In this document: piece by piece, positions 62,243 to 64,000 of the stretch
Position numbering within the stretch: the stretch's first letter is position 1
How the letters are laid out: every line of letters starts with the position of its first letter
Assembly: GCF_018614585.1 (NCBI RefSeq)
Contig: NZ_JAGGOI010000004.1
Coordinates: forward strand, 1-64,000
Length of the DNA: 64,000 nucleotides
Source of the DNA: Streptomyces sp. ISL-1
Lineage (GTDB): Bacteria; Actinomycetota; Actinomycetes; Streptomycetales; Streptomycetaceae
Reading direction: 5' to 3'
The notes under the pieces: generated by a model
Databases searched by the model: none
What the model was told of the DNA's origin: nothing
What the model saw: the letters and a program-made list of their open reading frames with translations, nothing else
Made by a program: the position numbers and the translations under genes

Positions 62243-63519
62243 CCCAGCACGCTCCGGTCGTACCGGTGACCCTTGATCTGCGGGAGTTCCGGCGCGCCCC
62301 CCGCTCCACGGACGAGTGCCTGGCGCTGTGGGAGCGCCTGGAACCGGCCGTGCTGACGCTGGACCCGCTGGCCGGGCCCCGGGTCCGGTTCGATCTGGGC
62401 GACGAGGGCGAGGTCGGGGTCTGGTTCCTCGACCCGGCCACGGCGCCACGGCCGCTCGGCGCCGCCACGCGATTCGCGATCCGGGGTGTCCTGGAGCCCC
62501 CCGAGATCCGGCATGCCTGCACCACCTGCCGGGCGGCACGCACCACCACCTACGCGCCGTACAAGTGCCCGGGCTGCGACGAGGGCCAGCGCATGGGCCG
62601 CGTCTGCGAGGCGCACGCCGTCTTCCTGGACGGCAGCCTGCGCGCATCCTGCCCCAGCCACACTCCCGCGTGCCGGTGCGGCACGAAGGCGGTCGCCTGG
62701 TGCGGCGGCCCGAACTGCCGTACCCGCAAGGCATGGTGCGAGACGCATTTGCGCCGTCATCCCGGCGATCCAACCGTCGCCTACTGCGAGGACTGCTACG
62801 CCGAGCGCTTCCCGGCGTGCGAGCACGAGCGCTGCACCGGCAGCGGCTACATCCGCTGCGAGCACCGCACGCTCTCGGCGATGAAGCCGTGCGGTCGCCG
62901 CATCTGCACCGAGCACGCCCGGCGCTGGCAGGTATACGGCTCCTACAACCGGGGCCTGGCCCTGTGCACCCCGCACCACCAGCAGCTGTCCTCGACCTCG
63001 CCCGAGGGTCTGATCGACATGATCCTGGCCGGCACGGTGGCCCGCAGCGGCCGGGGCAGGTCGGCGACCCGCCGCCGGGTGCAGCTGCCGCGCATCAGCA
63101 TCGTGCGACACATCCTGATCAACACTCGCAGGACCGTGCTCGACATGGAGGCCATCGACCGCCTCTTCACCACCCTCGAACAGGGCCTGAGCGGCCGCAC
63201 TCCGCGGGACACGAACCTCTCGACCGCCCTGGACCTGCTCGCCGGGCACCGCGCATCACGACACGAGGACATCGAGCGGTTCCGGGAGCAGCACGTCGAA
63301 GGGCGCGGTCACTACGACCGCCTGTTGCAGGAGCTGCGCCGCGGCGGCCGGCACGAACTCGCCAGCGCCGTGGAGTTCTCCGACTTCCGGCCGCGCAGCC
63401 GGATCCTGTTCGTCCGGGTACCGGAACACCTCCAGGGCGTCTTCCGGGGGAAGGGCGGTTCGTCCGTCAGGCAACTGGAGCAACGCGTAGGCGTGAAGAT
63501 TCAAGTGGAGCGCGGATGA
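62239..63519 (+). CDS. Cysteine-rich zinc-ribbon protein with C-terminal KH motif, 426 aa
   Basis: Residues 94-243 contain 19 cysteines in C-x-x-C and C/H clusters (CTTC at 94-97, CPGC at 110-113, CEDC at 183-186, plus several CxxH). They would form multiple zinc-binding knuckles or a treble-clef/RING-like array. Residues about 260-370 are helical. The C-terminus has a KH-type nucleic-acid-binding element: FVRVPEHLQGVFRGKGG with the GxxG loop at 404-407, then VRQLEQRVGVKIQV. The architecture suggests an RNA- or nucleic-acid-binding adaptor. It is coupled by ATGA overlaps to both neighbours. I know of no named family with this combination. Confidence 0.75.
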   Translation: MTQHAPVVPVTLDLREFRRAPRSTDECLALWERLEPAVLTLDPLAGPRVRFDLGDEGEVGVWFLDPATAPRPLGAATRFAIRGVLEPPEIRHACTTCRAARTTTYAPYKCPGCDEGQRMGRVCEAHAVFLDGSLRASCPSHTPACRCGTKAVAWCGGPNCRTRKAWCETHLRRHPGDPTVAYCEDCYAERFPACEHERCTGSGYIRCEHRTLSAMKPCGRRICTEHARRWQVYGSYNRGLALCTPHHQQLSSTSPEGLIDMILAGTVARSGRGRSATRRRVQLPRISIVRHILINTRRTVLDMEAIDRLFTTLEQGLSGRTPRDTNLSTALDLLAGHRASRHEDIERFREQHVEGRGHYDRLLQELRRGGRHELASAVEFSDFRPRSRILFVRVPEHLQGVFRGKGGSSVRQLEQRVGVKIQVERG

Positions 63520-64000
63520 CTGCCTTCAAGCTCTCGGCGGCCGACACCCGGCTCGTCACGGCGACCGGCCCGGGCCTGGTCGCCGACAACCGGTTCGCCG
63601 TCTCCCCGTCCCGGCTGACGGACGAGTCGGCGGGCGTCCTGAAGGTGCACGACACCGGCGGCACCCGTTCGGTGGCGGTACGACTGCTGCCCGCACCCGG
63701 CGTCCCCGCCGACGTGGTGGTGGTCCCCGCCGCCTTGGTCCATGAGCACCGCGTCACGCCCGAGGAGGGCTGGGAGCTGGTGTCGGCGGACGCGATCACC
63801 CCCGGTGTACTGGAACTCGAACTACCTCCGGGCCCGTCCCTCGACGAAGCCACGACGGTGCTGCACGGCGCCCCGCTCCTCTGCGGCCACGTTTTCGCCC
63901 ACGGCTTCGAGACGTCCCCCGACGTCTGGATCGACGCCTCCAGCACCCTCTTCCGGGTACGCCAGGCCCTGGACCACGGCGGCCGGCCCCTGCGCGGCCT
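63516..64000 (+). CDS. Start of the fourth operon gene (runs off the window); possible Cdc48-N-like double-psi barrel
   Basis: The visible 161 residues are strand-rich. Segments DNRFAVSPSRLTDE, GGTRSVAVRLLPAPG, VVVPAALVHEHRVTPEEG and ELVSADAITPGVLELELPP have the spacing of the N-terminal double-psi barrel and clam domains of Cdc48/VAT-type AAA+ unfoldases. That reading is tentative because the ATPase part is outside the window. It starts on an ATGA overlap with the KH gene. Confidence 0.55.
   Translation, partial: MTAFKLSAADTRLVTATGPGLVADNRFAVSPSRLTDESAGVLKVHDTGGTRSVAVRLLPAPGVPADVVVVPAALVHEHRVTPEEGWELVSADAITPGVLELELPPGPSLDEATTVLHGAPLLCGHVFAHGFETSPDVWIDASSTLFRVRQALDHGGRPLRG

Overview
The window reads as chromosomal DNA of a Streptomyces-type actinomycete. 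It is very GC-rich, uses GTG and TTG starts, carries rare TTA codons, has a PP2C/PAS/GAF signalling protein, and holds a complete-looking actinobacterial type VII (ESX-like) secretion locus. No rRNA, tRNA, CRISPR array or intact insertion sequence was seen.

Layout. (1) 0.6-9.0 kb, plus strand: a Tat-exported peptidoglycan amidase, then a catabolic cluster (GAF/winged-helix regulator, betaine-aldehyde-type dehydrogenase, APC permease, GMC choline-dehydrogenase-like oxidase, ExaC/AldB-type aldehyde dehydrogenase). Together these could import an amino alcohol or alcohol and oxidise it through the aldehyde to the acid. A strong terminator and a decayed cutA remnant (9.06-9.23 kb) close this block. 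(2) 9.3-48.8 kb: the type VII locus. A leftward operon runs esxB-like, esxA-like, a 155-aa helical protein, a 1058-aa SWKG/coiled-coil substrate, a YbaB-like protein, a 123-aa WxG protein, and then one giant gene of 6131 codons (18.4 kb). The machine genes follow: eccB and eccD (minus), eccC (plus, divergent), mycP and a beta-helix/double-AAA EccA-like protein (minus), a membrane-anchored ricin-type lectin and a T7SS-associated SseB-like protein (minus), and a matching membrane-anchored B-lectin (plus, 49.4 kb). No eccE was recognised. (3) 50.4-59.1 kb: a scrap zone of truncated or frameshifted genes (integrase, PAS protein, luciferase-like monooxygenase, LuxR regulator, SDR, SnoaL-like protein, NUDIX, argS 3' end). 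Among them sit an intact zinc-ribbon membrane protein, an ABM monooxygenase and a SpoIIE-type phosphatase. (4) 59.2-64.0 kb, plus strand: a tightly coupled operon of at least four uncharacterised genes. They encode a C-terminal two-TM protein, a 595-aa protein of unknown fold, a cysteine-rich protein with a C-terminal KH motif, and a protein whose N-terminus hints at a double-psi barrel. The first two genes contain TTA codons, suggesting bldA (developmental) control.

How the genes work together. The giant protein has an ESX-substrate-like N-terminus, a CHAT/caspase-like His/Cys pair, one intact and two catalytically degenerate OTU-like modules, and a C-terminal (A-M-A)(A-M-A) array of putative metallopeptidase domains. 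I infer that it is the principal cargo of this ESX system. The small WxG proteins upstream would be its co-secreted partners or chaperones, and the two lectin anchors would be surface accessories. Stem-loops follow most of the small genes, which would let the operon make far more small partners than giant cargo. The 59-64 kb operon is the best candidate for an undescribed system not explained by known families.
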